A stretch of DNA of 64,000 bases from Tetracentron sinense. Lineage: Eukaryota > Streptophyta > Magnoliopsida > Trochodendrales > Trochodendraceae. The notes beneath the pieces were generated by a model. It did no database searches and was not told where the DNA came from. It saw only the letters and a program-made list of their open reading frames with translations. The translations under genes and the position numbers were made by a program. This document shows, piece by piece, positions 47,601 through 59,454 of the stretch; positions within the stretch are counted from its first letter, which is position 1; each line of letters opens with the position of its first letter. The stretch spans positions 5,754,434 through 5,818,433 of the forward strand of contig CM026573.1 in assembly GCA_015143295.1 (NCBI GenBank). Reading direction: 5' to 3'.

Positions 47601-48714
47601 CAACAAGGCCTCGCTGCTGCATGCCTGCATGAACAGAATCCTAAGTCTCACTGTTCTCTTTCACTTCCTCAGGGGAACCCTGAATACCACCTTAAAAGTC
47701 TCAGTATCAAAACGATTCAAATCTGTGAAGAGAAATGTAATTTGAAGATGCAAATTGATGGGAAAAAAATGCCGTGTTCATGATATCCAAATGTGTTTCT
47801 TGCTCTAATAGGCCGAGAACAGTAACAAACAGAAACCAGTGGAGGCTGGCAATTCTATATTGTTAGCAACAAAAGTACAGAATTAGCTTCATCCATACCT
47901 CTGACAATACTTAGATCATCAAAGACCGAGATGCCAGGCGAACCCAAACTACCTCAATGGCCAAAAGAAGCTGTGCATGCTATTCGAACATAACTATCTT
48001 TTCAGGCTCTTTCCAAATCTGCAACAAAGCACCTCAGAGAGGTCAGCCACTGCCATAAAGAAGAGAATTTGATGCCATAGGTTACATCTTGGGGGCTATA
48101 TCTACAAAGCTAGAGAAAAAAATGGAAGTTCGATCATGTAAGGTTTTTAATCTCCAGACCTATCAAGTAAGAAGTCACAAAGAGGTTTAAGGACCTGAGC
48201 CTGGCCACTCCTTTAACCCCACAGCCAAGTTGTTAAGGGGATTGAGGCAGCCTATATAACGAGATCTATGAACCGCCCAAGCCCCCAGTGCATCAGTAAC
48301 AAAGCATTAAACATCACCATGTCAATGTTATGATTCCTACCGACTCGAACTTAGCTTTGAGAATGGAATCCTTCTCTTACAATCGCCAATTCATGTTCTT
48401 CCTCTTATCTGACAGCAATTGGTTTTGCCTTGAAGCATCACCAAGCTTATTGTAAAAAGCCCCAAATAATGTAAAGGGTTAACAAAAATTGTTCCTACAT
48501 TCAACAAAAATCCAGCCAAGTTTCTGGAAACAAAAATACATGATCAAAACAAGCTTCAACTAATGAGCATCGAAACTACATTATGATGAGTTATCCCCGG
48601 TTCAGAAGATATAATCAAAAGAAACCTTGATTTGAAGGACAGGATGCATATGCTGGAACATAAGAACTGAATCAAATTCGAAGTCAGCTGTCAAATACGC
48701 CCATTCAAACGCAA
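47601..48714. other. DRM 3' flank
   Basis: No gene recognised. The part nearest 48714 should hold the 3' UTR of the minus-strand DRM gene. Confidence 0.45.
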
Positions 48715-50235
48715 TCATTGATTTTTCCCCATTATGCACTTCACCAGGTCTAGAATGCGAAAATAGTCGTAGAACAGAGCAGAGTGTTTACCCTCAAGCC
48801 CATCTCTGCTCACCCTATTGCTGCCTGCAAGGTTATTGCACGGACTCCCACCAATAACAAGATCAAACCCACCAAAAGAGTTGATCAGCTGCTCCAGCCT
48901 ATCACCGTTCACCTGTTGCACATCTGTAAAGTCAATCAGATTCCCCTTCTGGTTCGTTTGTTCCCACCAGCTCCGAACAATGTTTCGGCTTGTTTCTGAA
49001 ATCTCAATCGAGACAACATTCTTCATAGGGATCCCAAGCCGATGCAGAGCAACTTCAGCGCCTCCAATCCCAGAGAAAAGAGAGAGGAGGTTGATGCCAC
49101 CCGGGAAAATGTCCTTTAAGACCGAGAGATGGTAGGCCACCGTGTCAACCTGAAACGAGTTTGCTTTTTAAGAAGGAATTTAAAAGGCCAATGCAAGAGA
49201 ATGCAAGAGAAACTAAGGAATGTAAACCTGAAACGAGTTACCAAGCGCTTTATATCTATCAGTCCTACTGATTCCGCCGCCCCTTGTGTGATTCTTTGGG
49301 AACCCCAACAACATTTCTATCTCATCAGGCTCAAGAGGTGCAACCTTATTCCTTCCAACCCAAACCAGATTCCATTTCCTGCATTCATCAAGGACATACT
49401 TTTGGACATGCAGAGGTGGCTCATCATCCCAGTCTTCGAGGGCCTTGCGTATTCTCTCTGTCAGCTTGGCACTTGCAATGCAAGTCTGTAAGCAATTTAA
49501 CTGAGTTCTTGGATCCCATGAAGGCCACCATTTCCTAGTTAAAGGTAACGATTCATTTATTGTGGATGGGGGAAGCGGCATAAGAGGAAATCTGTTGTGG
49601 ATTGGAAGATTGTGAACGTAGCCTCTTTTTCTTGCAGCCGCACAGAAATACTTTGAATCAACGAATTCCGGCTCGATGTCATATAAGAATCGAGATATTG
49701 TATTCCAAACTCCTTTTGGAGCAAGTGCCACATTCTCATAATAAAAGTATGGAGGCCCAATGGCAGGCTCCGGAAGTGTTCTATGAGACATGTGCCATGG
49801 TTCATCAGGAATCCCAAACCCAATCATTGGATTTGGGAGACGGATCGTCTCATCATCATCCATGTGTTTCTTCTCATAGGCTCTATGTTTCTTCCTCTCC
49901 CATCTCTCATCCTCAAAGAATTTCCTCTTCTTGTCTTTAGGAGGATCACCATGGACATGACTTGGCCCCGACTGTGAATAATAGAAGAAACATTAGTTAC
50001 AACAAAATCTACTCATTGTCACTTGAACAGCAAGAAGGGAAAAACAAGGGTCTTCAAATAAAGTAGATATATAGGTTCATTTAGAAAGTTTTGTACACCA
50101 CATCCTATGATGGGGATAAAAATTAAGGGGTCACCTCATCTTCATGAGGTAATTCCCCTAGATGAGCATCATCGGCCCTTGCCATTTGAGCAGCACATAT
50201 AAAATCTGTCAGCTCTGCAAGTGAGGAATCTGGAC
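48715..50235 (-). CDS. DRM2: Domains-rearranged DNA methyltransferase, C-terminal exons
   Basis: De novo cytosine methyltransferase of RNA-directed DNA methylation. The exons (5' to 3') are 50235-50135, 49971-49228 and 49149-48715, joined by GT-AG introns of consistent phase. They encode about 426 residues up to a TGA. The first exon has the linker SSLAELTDFICAAQMA typical after the UBA domains. The second carries ENVALAPKGVW (motif VI), LGFPKNHT (IX) and the start of GNSFQVDTVAYHLSVL (X). The last carries LFSGIGGAEVAL (motif I) and GGSPCNN (motif IV with the catalytic Cys). Motifs VI-X before I-IV is the DRM order. The catalytic part is intact. The UBA-encoding 5' exons were not found up to 64000, so the gene is partial, its first exons are very far away, or it is 5'-truncated. 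DRM2 versus DRM1 is not resolved. Confidence 0.9.
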
Positions 50236-50759
50236 CTGCAATTTTTTTAATTAGATATAATAAGAAATAAATCGATTTACAGCTATGATCCACAAGAGAC
50301 TGAAGAAGGTTTACATATTCTAAGTTTCTAAGAAGGGAGTACTAGTTACAAAACCTGGCAGCCTGCAGCAGTCGATACTCCATATATATCAGATCATTCT
50401 CAAAGTTTAACAGTGACATAAAACTAATCGAGTCCAGTCAACTTGTTGAGTGACTTGAGAATATGATCAAGTTTTAAACAGAGCTTTGACTATAGAAACA
50501 AATAGTTCATTGCAAAACATCATAAGAGCCTCATTTTTATCCCTCACCCATTGTAAAAGAGTTTCTTATATTCTTGCACTCCACCACCCCAACAAGCATA
50601 TTATGTATCTGTAGTAGTACTGGGATCACCCCATGTTGTCATTGTAATACTTGTTTTCTGTCTCACTTGAGTGAGAGGATACTTAAATTGTGATGGTCAA
50701 CATAAATTGACCAGGGGGTCTGGACTAGAAAAAGGCTGAGCATTGGATTTTTGTTTCCT
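50236..50759. other. DRM 5' side, intron or broken upstream region
   Basis: No exon recognised on the minus strand. AT-rich until LINE-like DNA begins. Confidence 0.45.
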
Positions 50760-52005
50760 CATCTGAGTGACGAGATCATTTCCCACAAGTAACACAAAAG
50801 AAATTATCCCCACGCTCAAGTGGAAGGATCTAATATACCATTACTGAACCTTGTATCGGTCCGTTTCGCCTTGGTTGAAGCACTTGGACCAATACAATCT
50901 CGAATATATCTCACACTCAAGCGATTTGGAATAGAAAATCAAAGCTTGGAACAAGGACGTCTTCGGACTCCTCAATACCAACAAAAAAAGGATTCTAGAG
51001 GAAATTCAACTCATTAATCAACGTAAGGAGCTTGCCACCCTTAGAGACCCAGATATTCGACTCTGAGATCTCCTCGAAATCGACTATTCAACATTGTTGA
51101 AATCAGAAGAAATTAGTAAAAGACAAAAATCTAGAATAGCCTAGCCTAAAGAAGGGGACAAAAATACCCGTCTCTTCCATAAGATGGCCTGCTCCCGGAG
51201 AAGATTCAACTTCATTAACAGGCCCAAAGTCAACGGACCTTGGCAAGAGGAAGAAGATGAAATCCGGAAGTTGTAGCATACTACCAGAATATCTATCAGG
51301 AAGATACCTCCTTTCGGCTAAAACTGGATGGTCTCCACTTCTCTAGCCTCACTGATGACCAAAGAGAAGCCCTTGAAAAACCTTTCACAGAACCAGAAAT
51401 ACTTATTAGTGCTGTGAAAAACATGAAAGTGGACAAAGCTTTGGGCCCTGAAGGCTTCTCCATAGAATTCTTCAAATCTTGTTAGGACATAATAGGCCCC
51501 GACTTTGTAAATTGGATACGTGAACTCTATGAGTCAAGATCCTTCGACAAAACAATGAACTGTTCTTTCATTCCTCTCATCCCCAAGTCAGCTGGAGCCC
51601 ATGACATCAAAGATTTTTGACCCATCAGTCTAGTAGGTAGTGCTTACAAAATCTTAGTCAAGGTCCTTGCATCCAGACTTCAAACTGTCATGAGTTCCAC
51701 CATATCCGCCCCGCAAGGCGCCTTTGTAAATGGCAGGCAAATTCCAGATCCTCATTGCCAATGAATGTGTGGACTCCAGATCCCGCTCAACTTCACGGGA
51801 GTACTCTGTAAAGTGGATCTAGAGAAAGGTTTTTAAACATATTAACTAGGAATTCTTGATTACCTAATGCATAGAATGAGATTTGGAACTCGCTAGCATA
51901 AATGGATAAACGCATGTTATGCTTCAGTCTCATTCTCGGTTCTAGTAAATGGATCCCCAACCGATTTTTTCAAAAGCTTTAGAGGTATGAGACAAGGGCA
52001 TCCCC

Positions 52006-53726
52006 TTTAGTGATTGATGAAGACCGTGTCTTGAGTCCTTGCCTACAAGCATCCGAGTTAGTAATTGATGAAGACCGAAGAAGTTCAACTGAAGACATTC
52101 AAAGAAACACCTTCGTCTCACTCAATAGGATGACAAGTGACCTAAATACCATGTTACCCTAAAGAAAATTAACTTAGATCACTTTTATAGACCCTAGGTG
52201 ACTAGATACAAGTATAGTCAATGTTGAGAAAATTCGGATTCAGACTTCAGTCTTTCTGGCAAATTTGGCCGACCAACTTGATTTTCGGTCCACCAACTAG
52301 TGGAAAATTTGTATAGCAAAAAATTTCAGAAAACTGTAATTATTCCGGTCAACCGACTTGAAATCCAGTCGACTGACCTATTCCTTAAAGCCCATCCGAT
52401 CGACTGACTTTGGAATCCGATCGATCGACCTACGCAGAATTAGAATTCTACTTGGTTTCTAATTGCATTTTTTCCTCTATAAATTGGTTTGTTCCCTAGA
52501 ACGAACCTCATGGTTTTTGAGAATATTGAGAGAGCTTCATTGACAACATTAGGGTTTCCCAAACCTAATCTCCTCTCTCCTCCCACCCTAGGTTTTGCAA
52601 GCCATTGTTTAACCTTGCTTGCTTCATTATTCCAAGTGTTTGGAATTCATCTAGGGTTTTTTTTATCAAACAACCATCAACCCCTTTTAGTCAAAGTAAT
52701 CTGAAGCCTTTGTTGAAGGAGCAATTCCTTTGTGAAGGATCGTAATTTTGTGGTCAAAGGAATCTGAAGCCGTCATTGATGGGGATCGATCGTGGTCATG
52801 GAATTCTAAGAGAAGCACAAGCTACTGTGGTAGATTTCGGACTTGCGAGTTCGTGATTGCTTAGCGAGGCATGGAGGACTGAGTACTGAGGATCGTTGTG
52901 TCGAGTCTGGTTGAGTACAATTTGAGTCTTGTAAGTATTTGCTTGATTAACTCTTAGTGATATCTCTTTTGCTAGACGAGGTCCCGTGGTTTTTCCTAGA
53001 AGGGTTTCCACGTAAAATCTCTATGTATTGTGGTTTGTGTTTATCTTTCCTTAGTTTTTTTTTTTATCGGTAACTAAGGAATATATTAAAATAACAGGAG
53101 AGATACAAGCATTTTATGGAGAAGTAACCTGAAAGCACAAAACAAGGAAGCAATAAGAAAAAGAACAGGAAAATACAACATAGCCAACGACTAACTCCTC
53201 ATCGCAATATATCACCCACTTCTATCCCAATACCACAGATGGACAGCCAGTCCACCATAGAGCGACGGATCCGGTCTCGAAGATGGGGGATTGGAAGAGA
53301 AGAATTGTCAAAGACACGACTATTCCTCTCTTTTCATATAGCCCACGAGACAGCTCCAAGCAATGTAGTTCATATGGCTCCCTTCAAACCCACCAATGTC
53401 ATCAATTGCCAACCTGATAAGTTCTAATAGGAAGATGAGAAGACCCGGTCAATACTAATCGGGAGAAGAAGAAACCCCATATTTCAAAGACAACCGGGCA
53501 ATGCAAGAGCAGATGATCTACTGCTCTTCTGCAATGAGGCAAAGGAAGTTGCGATTTGTCATGCTTCACCCTCTACTCTTTAAGTTAGTTAATAATTTAA
53601 TTGAATAGATTAAAATTAGTTAGATAGACCTTAGGAAGACCTAACCACCTCCTTGGGTTTGTGAGTTCTCAACCTAAAAGGTAATTTTTGGGGTTCACCG
53701 GAATTCTTCACTCTTCTTCATAGTAA
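52006..53726 (+). mobile_element. Solo-LTR-like insertion in the LINE
   Basis: Splits the LINE between GMRQGHPL and the FADD region. It holds an array of palindromic words (CCAGTCGACTGACC, CCGATCGATCGACC; 52260-52435) about 45 bases upstream of TATAAA at 52478-52483. Candidate ends are TGATGAAG... and ...CTTCTTCA, but no clean target duplication was found, so the limits are approximate. A palindrome array before the TATA box is a known feature of Sirevirus-type LTRs. Confidence 0.5.
53055..53575 (-). mobile_element. 5'-truncated LINE fragment nested in the LTR
   Basis: On the minus strand, a piece of the LINE zinc-binding region (about 53560-53500, with the HLLLHCP-like stretch) is followed by 3' UTR and a TTACCGAT plus A-run tail at about 53075-53056. 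A 3'-anchored, 5'-truncated copy is the normal product of target-primed reverse transcription. Confidence 0.7.
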
Positions 53727-53954
53727 CATAAGCCCTTCGCAAAATGATCTCGAGAGCAGAAGAATCTATTGTCACTAGTTCTCCATTGGCACCCCTCCCC
53801 CCCTCTCTGTCTCCTACTTGCAATTCGCAAATGACACACTAGTGTTATGTGATGACTTCTGTAGTCAAATCCTCCATCTTAGATGTTTTGAAGTGGTCTT
53901 GGGCCTCAAAGTCAACCTCGAAAAAAGCAAACTATCTGGGAACGATGAAATTCC

Positions 53955-54080
53955 CCGCCTTCCACCCGTCTAAGCTTTCCACCGGTCTAAGCGTTTTTGT
54001 ACTTTGTCAATGACCGGATCCAAAACAGTATGGAATCCGGTCATTGACAGAGTACAAAAACGCTTAGACGGGTGGAAGGC
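53955..54080. repeat. Inverted duplication inside the LINE
   Basis: Left arm about 53961-54018 and right arm about 54031-54078 are near-perfect reverse complements over about 44 bases (GTCTAAGCGTTTTTGTACT, GTCAATGACCGGAT), with a loop of about a dozen bases. The right arm is in the expected LINE sense, reading VIDRVQKRLDGWKASLL. Confidence 0.85.
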
Positions 54081-54460
54081 TTCACTTCTATTCAAAAGGG
54101 GGTTGGCTCACCCTCCTCTAAAGTGTTAGGACCCCTCCCCCCCTGCAGGCGCAATCCATGGCCCTAATGGCTCAGGCTTACGGAAAAGCATCAAGTCAGA
54201 CTGAGAATTTCTCTCTAACATCAGCTTTTGAGTGGGAGCGAGGTAAAGAAGTTTGTTTCTGGACGGACAAATGGTGTGGTCCCACCACCCACAGTATCGA
54301 CTTCCGTTCGATATGGCTCCTAGCTTCAAATAGTTCTGCTTCAGTGGAGTCCTACATTAAGTACCCCCACAGAATTCGGTGCCCACGCCTAAGGCACAAC
54401 CTCAACGATTGGGAGCTAGACATCCTCCAAAACCTCCTTGCAAGACTTCAACAAATTCCC

Positions 54461-54486
54461 CCCCCCCCCCCCCCCCCCGCCCCCCT
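54461..54486. repeat. Poly-C tract
   Basis: About 18 consecutive C followed by GCCCCCC, inside the LINE sequence. Confidence 0.9.
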
Positions 54487-55429
54487 CAAGAACATCTGCC
54501 AATGGTCTCGATTCACCAAAGGTCAGTTCACAATGAGATCCTTTAATCAAAGCTCTCCTTCCATCATCCGACCACCACTTCCCTTTTAGATCAGTATGGA
54601 AGGCGGGTTTGCCTCCCAAGGTATCCTTCTCCCTTTGGACTGCAGTCTTGGACAAAATACTCAAATGCAATCACCTTATGAGTAGAGGGTAGCAAATAGC
54701 CAACGGTTGTATCATGTGTCTAGACGCTAAAGAGACGGTAGATCACCTCTTGCTACATTTTCTTTTCGCACATAAGATTTGGAGCTATTTCCTCTCCCAT
54801 CTGGGACTCCACTGGGTCTTCCCCCATTCCTTCTGGGACTTCTTATCCTGTAAGTTCTCGATGCTACTAGGGGAAGAGGGCATTGAAGGGGGCCCATTGT
54901 TACTCGAATCAATAGCCTGGTCTCTTTGGAAAGAACAGAACTCAAGGGTCTTCGAGGACTCCTGCTCACCTTATGCTAGAAACTGCACAAGGGTTGGCCA
55001 CTTCCTTAAGCATTGGTGCTCCATTTAGGAGAATTTTGATTCATCTTGGTTATTCTTTTTGTTGTAAAATCATTATATTTCTGTTTTGCATATGTTGTTT
55101 TCTTTTAGTTCTCTTTTCGGTCTCAGGTTCACTCCCTTGTGACCCACGCCCCTCTTGTACTTCTTTCTCACTATATATATATATATATTGCCCAAAAAAA
55201 AATACAATAATAAATGGAGAAAAATGGATCTTCCCAAATCCAAATCATCACCATGTGTCCCTAACAAATAATCCTTGTACATTCCTATCACTCTAAGCCT
55301 TTCGATCGGTGGCCCTATGCCTCTTCGACAACCTAAGCAAACGATCTTAAGCATCTGATAAATACACTTTTCCAAGATTAATGACTAAATATTCTAGTTG
55401 TACAAAGGTTTTAGTATTATAGGCATTAT

Positions 55430-57275
55430 CGTACCGGGACTGAAGTACTTGAAGACGTGTGGTTAAAATCTCCTATGTTTTTGAGTTGGTGGAACTTGGA
55501 AAGAGGTTAGATTCTAGGTTCAGCTAGCACCACTTTTGGGTTCTCTCAAATCGAAAATTAAAAGGTGGAACAATATACTATTTGTGAAGGGTAGATAGAT
55601 CTTGAACAGCATCTTGATCATTAATGAATGTATTGATAGGAGAATAAAAGGTTGTAATACGGGCATAGCTTGCAAGTTGGACATTGAAAAGGCCTTTAGA
55701 ATTTAGATCATTATAACTTTGAGTTCTTAGGGTATGTGCTTAAGAGGAGGATAGGCTTTGAAGTGAGATAGAGAGGGTGGAAGAAGGCTTGCTACACTAT
55801 AGTTTCCTTTTCAATGTTGGCGAACGGTTGCGCAACCAAGTATTTAAGAATCTCCAAAGGCTTTTAAGGCAAGGTGACCCATTATCTACTCCCATGTTCA
55901 TCACAATCACTGAGGCATTGAGCAGACTAGCGAGACTCGATCTTGGAGGGGTTCTTAGTGGGTAGAGAAGGGTTGTTAGTGTACCATCTTCAATTCACAT
56001 ATGACACCTTGAATTTGTGTGACGCTACTCATCATCAGTTGGGTTATCTTCAATGTAGTTAAGGCGTCGCCTAGGCATTTTTGGGGGTGGGGCGCCCGAC
56101 TAGGTGATTAGGCAGTCAAAAATAGCTAGGCAACGCCTAGGCATTCGATATTTGGGCGGTCACCTAGGCGGTCTGCCTTATAAAAGCTGTTTTTTTTTTC
56201 GTTTTTTGCTTAAAATAATCCAAAAAATCCCAATAAATAAATAAATTTTAAAAAAAAAAATATGTAATGAAGAAGTAATATGATTCTAAATTGTTTTTTT
56301 CACTAAAAATATCATTTATAAAAGCTACCCCCCTGCCACCCCCTGGGCAATTTGCTGAAGTTGTACCTTCCAAAACAAACAAGATACTTCTAAAGCCAAT
56401 ATGAAGCTCAAAATTTAGAAAGAAGAAAATTAGATGGGTCAAGAGTTGAAACATACACATAATCCAGTCCAGATAAGCAGATACACACTATTGAGACAGT
56501 ACACGATGAAGCTCTTCTTAAATACTTTACTATTTATTGGGTTCAAATGATGAAGCTTTTTTATTATTTCTATATTCCATAATCTTTAATGATCATGTTG
56601 TAATTCTGAATACATTTTTTTGGCTCTAGGGCCTAACATTATACATGTAACATAGATAATGACACGAATTTGGGTATTTGACCCAGATTTTGAAGTGTTT
56701 AATACTCCACTATGTCAGCATGTCTTCGGTTATGTGATATGAATGATTGTAATAGACTTTTACTTTATGTTTTTGTGGAATGTGGGTGTGGAGTTTTGGT
56801 CTTTTGGATGTTATATATAATAATATATATACGTGATATATATATAATTATATATATATATATATACATAAATATATATATATGTATATTAAATTTATCG
56901 CCTGGGCGTTGCCTAGGCAACGCCTCGCCTAGCCGGGGCTAATCGCCTAGACGCCTTGACTATACTGGTTATCTTCGATGCACCATCCTTACTTTTTAGG
57001 CAATTTAAGAGTAAATGATGAATTTCACAACAGCATGTTATATGGGGATAGGAGAGGTGAGCAGCTTGGGCAAGTAAACGAGTTGTTTGGGGTGTTAGAT
57101 TGGTTACTTCCCTGCTTCCTATTTGGTTATGCCCTTAGGAGCCGGTTTTAATGTCAAGTCAATCTGAGATCCTATGGTTGAAAGAGTTAAAAAGACATTA
57201 GCATCTTGGAAATCCTTTAGCATTCCCACTTGCTTTATGTCATTGCTTACCATTTCTGCTTCATCACAAATGTAT
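55430..57275 (+). mobile_element. Second degenerate LINE, split by a hAT element
   Basis: Reverse-transcriptase pieces are readable in shifting frames: [20 protein letters not shown] then LDIEKAFR (about 55615-55700), LLRQGDPLSTPMFITITEAL (about 55863-55920), and after the insertion a WKSF-type piece (about 57175-57220). Many stops. Its right half resumes directly after the hAT at 56976. Confidence 0.75.
56051..56967. mobile_element. CTAG-palindrome non-autonomous hAT element, perfect 8-bp TSD
   Basis: Ends CAATGTAGTTAAGGCGTCG and, in reverse complement, CAGTATAGTCAAGGCGTC. GTTATCTT is duplicated exactly at 56043-56050 and 56968-56975. Both ends carry arrays of CGCCTAGGCG-type words (56063-56175 and 56900-56955). 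The core is AT-rich with a (TA)n tract at 56812-56890. 917 bp, no transposase. It interrupts the LINE. Its termini match those of the transposase-bearing element at 60017. Confidence 0.93.
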
Positions 57276-57282
57276 TAGATAG

Positions 57283-57440
57283 GGCTGTAAAGAGATCAGA
57301 ATCGGATCAGATCCGGGCCTTTATGAAGATCTGATTAGAAATCTGACATATTAGAATTCGATCCAAGATCCATCAGGCTCTGAATTCCTCTATTCAAATT
57401 CGAATATTACTTGAGATCAAATCCGATTCGAGAAATGTTA
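57283..57440. mobile_element. Degraded GATC-palindrome hAT-type repeat
   Basis: Opens TAGGGCTGTAAAGAGATCAG and contains ATCGGATCAGATCCGG-type words, like 2683-3139. The right end is not clear. DNA from 57440 to 58010 shows no gene. Confidence 0.45.
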
Positions 57441-58014
57441 AGTTCTGTGAAACTAATATTTTAAGCATGTGAGAAAACCTAAAATAGCTAACATGAAACC
57501 CACGGGGGAAGCTATGTAAATATTGCAGATAAATAAATAGGGTTTTTAGTGTTATCAAAATACCCAGCTACCTAAATCTAAGAAAGAACAAGGAACAACA
57601 CCTCTAAAGGTGAAGCTTGGATGTGATTAGAGAACTTCTGCTTTCAATTCGATAGAGGTTGAAGATGAGGAGAGAGAGAAGTCGTTGCCACCAGCTACTC
57701 TTAATGCCGGCAAAAAGTCGAAGATGCAAGAACTCTGAGGGAGAAAAAAAAAAGACGAAGAGCAGTGATAGCATGATAGGGAACAACAGAGGGAAGATTG
57801 AGAGAATGGGAGGATGAAAGAAGAAGAGAGAGGAGAGATAATAGGAACTTAGGATCTAATTAGGGTAGCGAAATTGCTTTTTTTAGGTTTTACTTTCACA
57901 AATGTTCTATTGAATCTTGTATTCTATTGTATCAACCTGACAAACAGGTTTAAAGTTTAAACACATCAAACTGGTCCAGTTTCTCGCACATACTCAGTAA
58001 GAGGCATAAACCAA

Positions 58015-58465
58015 AGTCTTCTCCCCCTGACAATGTTGAGCAATATCCCGACTCAACTGGTAAACCCAAATGAAATTCTGAACGTAGGCATATGTTTGGG
58101 AAGCAGCATCCCAAAATCTCTTAGTTGTTGCCAGGAAGAGAACTTCTAAACTCTGGCTGCATAGAATGAATGAACCATGACATCACAGACAAATTAGCAG
58201 CCTCCCACTTCTCATATGTAGGATCTGACATTTCAGGTTCAACAATTCTACCATTTATATGCCCAAGCTTATCTCTGCCATCAATGAACATCTTTGCAAA
58301 CTGGAACCATTCTAAAAAAATTGATCTATTTAATTTCACTGTTATAATCTGTAATCCTAGGATATTACTATGAGAAATATCTTTCCTACAACTCCAGGAT
58401 GTCCTGAATTAAAAGAACTCACATCAGAAATGCTACTGGCTGCCATTTTGAGCTCCACACTTGCT
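58015..58465 (-). pseudogene. Ty1-copia gag remnant
   Basis: On the minus strand, a start near 58461 (MAASSISDVSSFNSG) leads after disruptions to FLEWFQFAKMFIDGRDKLGH, then YEKWEAANLSVMSWFIHSM at about 58230-58170. This is the conserved N-terminal gag (UBN2-like) region of copia elements. Stops and frame changes break it, and it ends with QLSRDIAQH at about 58050. No protease, integrase or RT follows in the window. Confidence 0.7.
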
Positions 58466-58987
58466 CAAACAGGGAAAAGGGAGGGAGCTGATCAACACAA
58501 ATCAGCCAAGATCCCTTGTAAGAATCACACAACCCCCTTCAATAAGGCTGATTCTACTTAGTTACTGCAGAAAATAGGTCTACATAGACCAAATAAATAC
58601 AATCACAAAAAATCTGCAACTCCAAAGGAAAATGATAACTTCGAGAGAAAAAAGAAAACACTAATCCTTCAATTCCCATCCAAACGCGATGGGGCCACTT
58701 CCATTATCTTCAAAAAAAAATAAACACCACCACTCCATAACATTAAAAAACCCCAAACAGCATTCAGAAAAAGTCTACCATCAGATTATTTGAAATCTGT
58801 TTTTTTTTTCTTAAAACTGATTTTTAGGGCTTTAAACCATCCAAATGACTTCAAAAATTCTCCTAAAAATAACACAACACTGGAAGAAGAGTACCTTTCA
58901 ATGGCACAAAACCAGGCTGGTCGTACAGCTGTATGGCCATTGACGTCGGGTCCTTAAGTTGAGATCCTCCTCTTCGATCGTCAAATA

Positions 58988-59217
58988 GCTCTGATACCAA
59001 GCTGAAATTATATGGATTCTATGGTTTATACAATAGAGAAGAAAGAAGAAGAAAAAGACTAGAGAAAGAGAGGAAATGTGAATAGGTTTACATGCCCCCC
59101 TATGAGATCTCTTTTATTAATATTTTTTAGAAGGACAAATATGCCCTTACATAACCAGATAAAAGGATTACATGCTACAAACTTATAATAATAGAATAGG
59201 GCACACACCAGACAACA
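58988..59217 (-). mobile_element. Copia 5' LTR (215 bp) and primer-binding site
   Basis: Minus strand: a TGTTGTCTGGTGTGTG start at 59217 and a TTTCA end at 59003 define a 215-bp LTR. It is followed within three bases by TGGTATCAGAGC (58999-58988), the initiator-Met tRNA primer-binding site of copia elements. The leader and an ATG (MAIQLYDQPGFVPLK, about 58943) come next. No 3' LTR was found, so the element is truncated on its 3' side. Confidence 0.7.
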
Positions 59218-59454
59218 TTAGTGTCTTCTCTATTGTTTTCAAAAGAATGTCGCATGTGTCTTTTCTAGACTTAGAATCATGAAAGTTGTTTTGATCATTG
59301 TTGTTTGTAAAACACCACTCTTTCTAATCTTGTTTAGTCGGTTATCGTTAAAGAAACATGTTTAAAGGTATAAGGAAAGCGTAGGTGACCATCTCTAGAC
59401 AGATGGATTGGGGTGCCTAAACCTTCCCACATCCATAACCAAACCTTCTTACTT

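Larger units (their letters stand above)
50760..55195 (+). mobile_element. Degenerate L1-type LINE, interrupted by an LTR
   Basis: Scattered frames give plant LINE ORF2 pieces in order: IKAWNKDVFG near 50935, FHKMACSRRRFNFI near 51177, the RT motif RGMRQGHPL at about 51980-52008, then after the insertion HLQFAN-DTLVLCDD-like sequence (about 53815-53850, equivalent of FADD) and the zinc-binding tail CLDAKETVDHLLLHF at 54718. Many stops and frameshifts. Ends near 55190 at a TA run and A tract. The endonuclease half seems missing or unrecognisable. Orientation is opposite to DRM. Confidence 0.8.

Noticed and set aside
49129-49491. Plus-strand open frames across the DRM exons
   Set aside because: Antisense shadows of the methyltransferase reading frame, whose motifs are clear on the minus strand.
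54158-54589. 143-residue open frame as an independent gene
   Set aside because: It is part of the degenerate LINE ORF2 (between the reverse transcriptase and zinc-binding regions) and runs into a poly-C tract.
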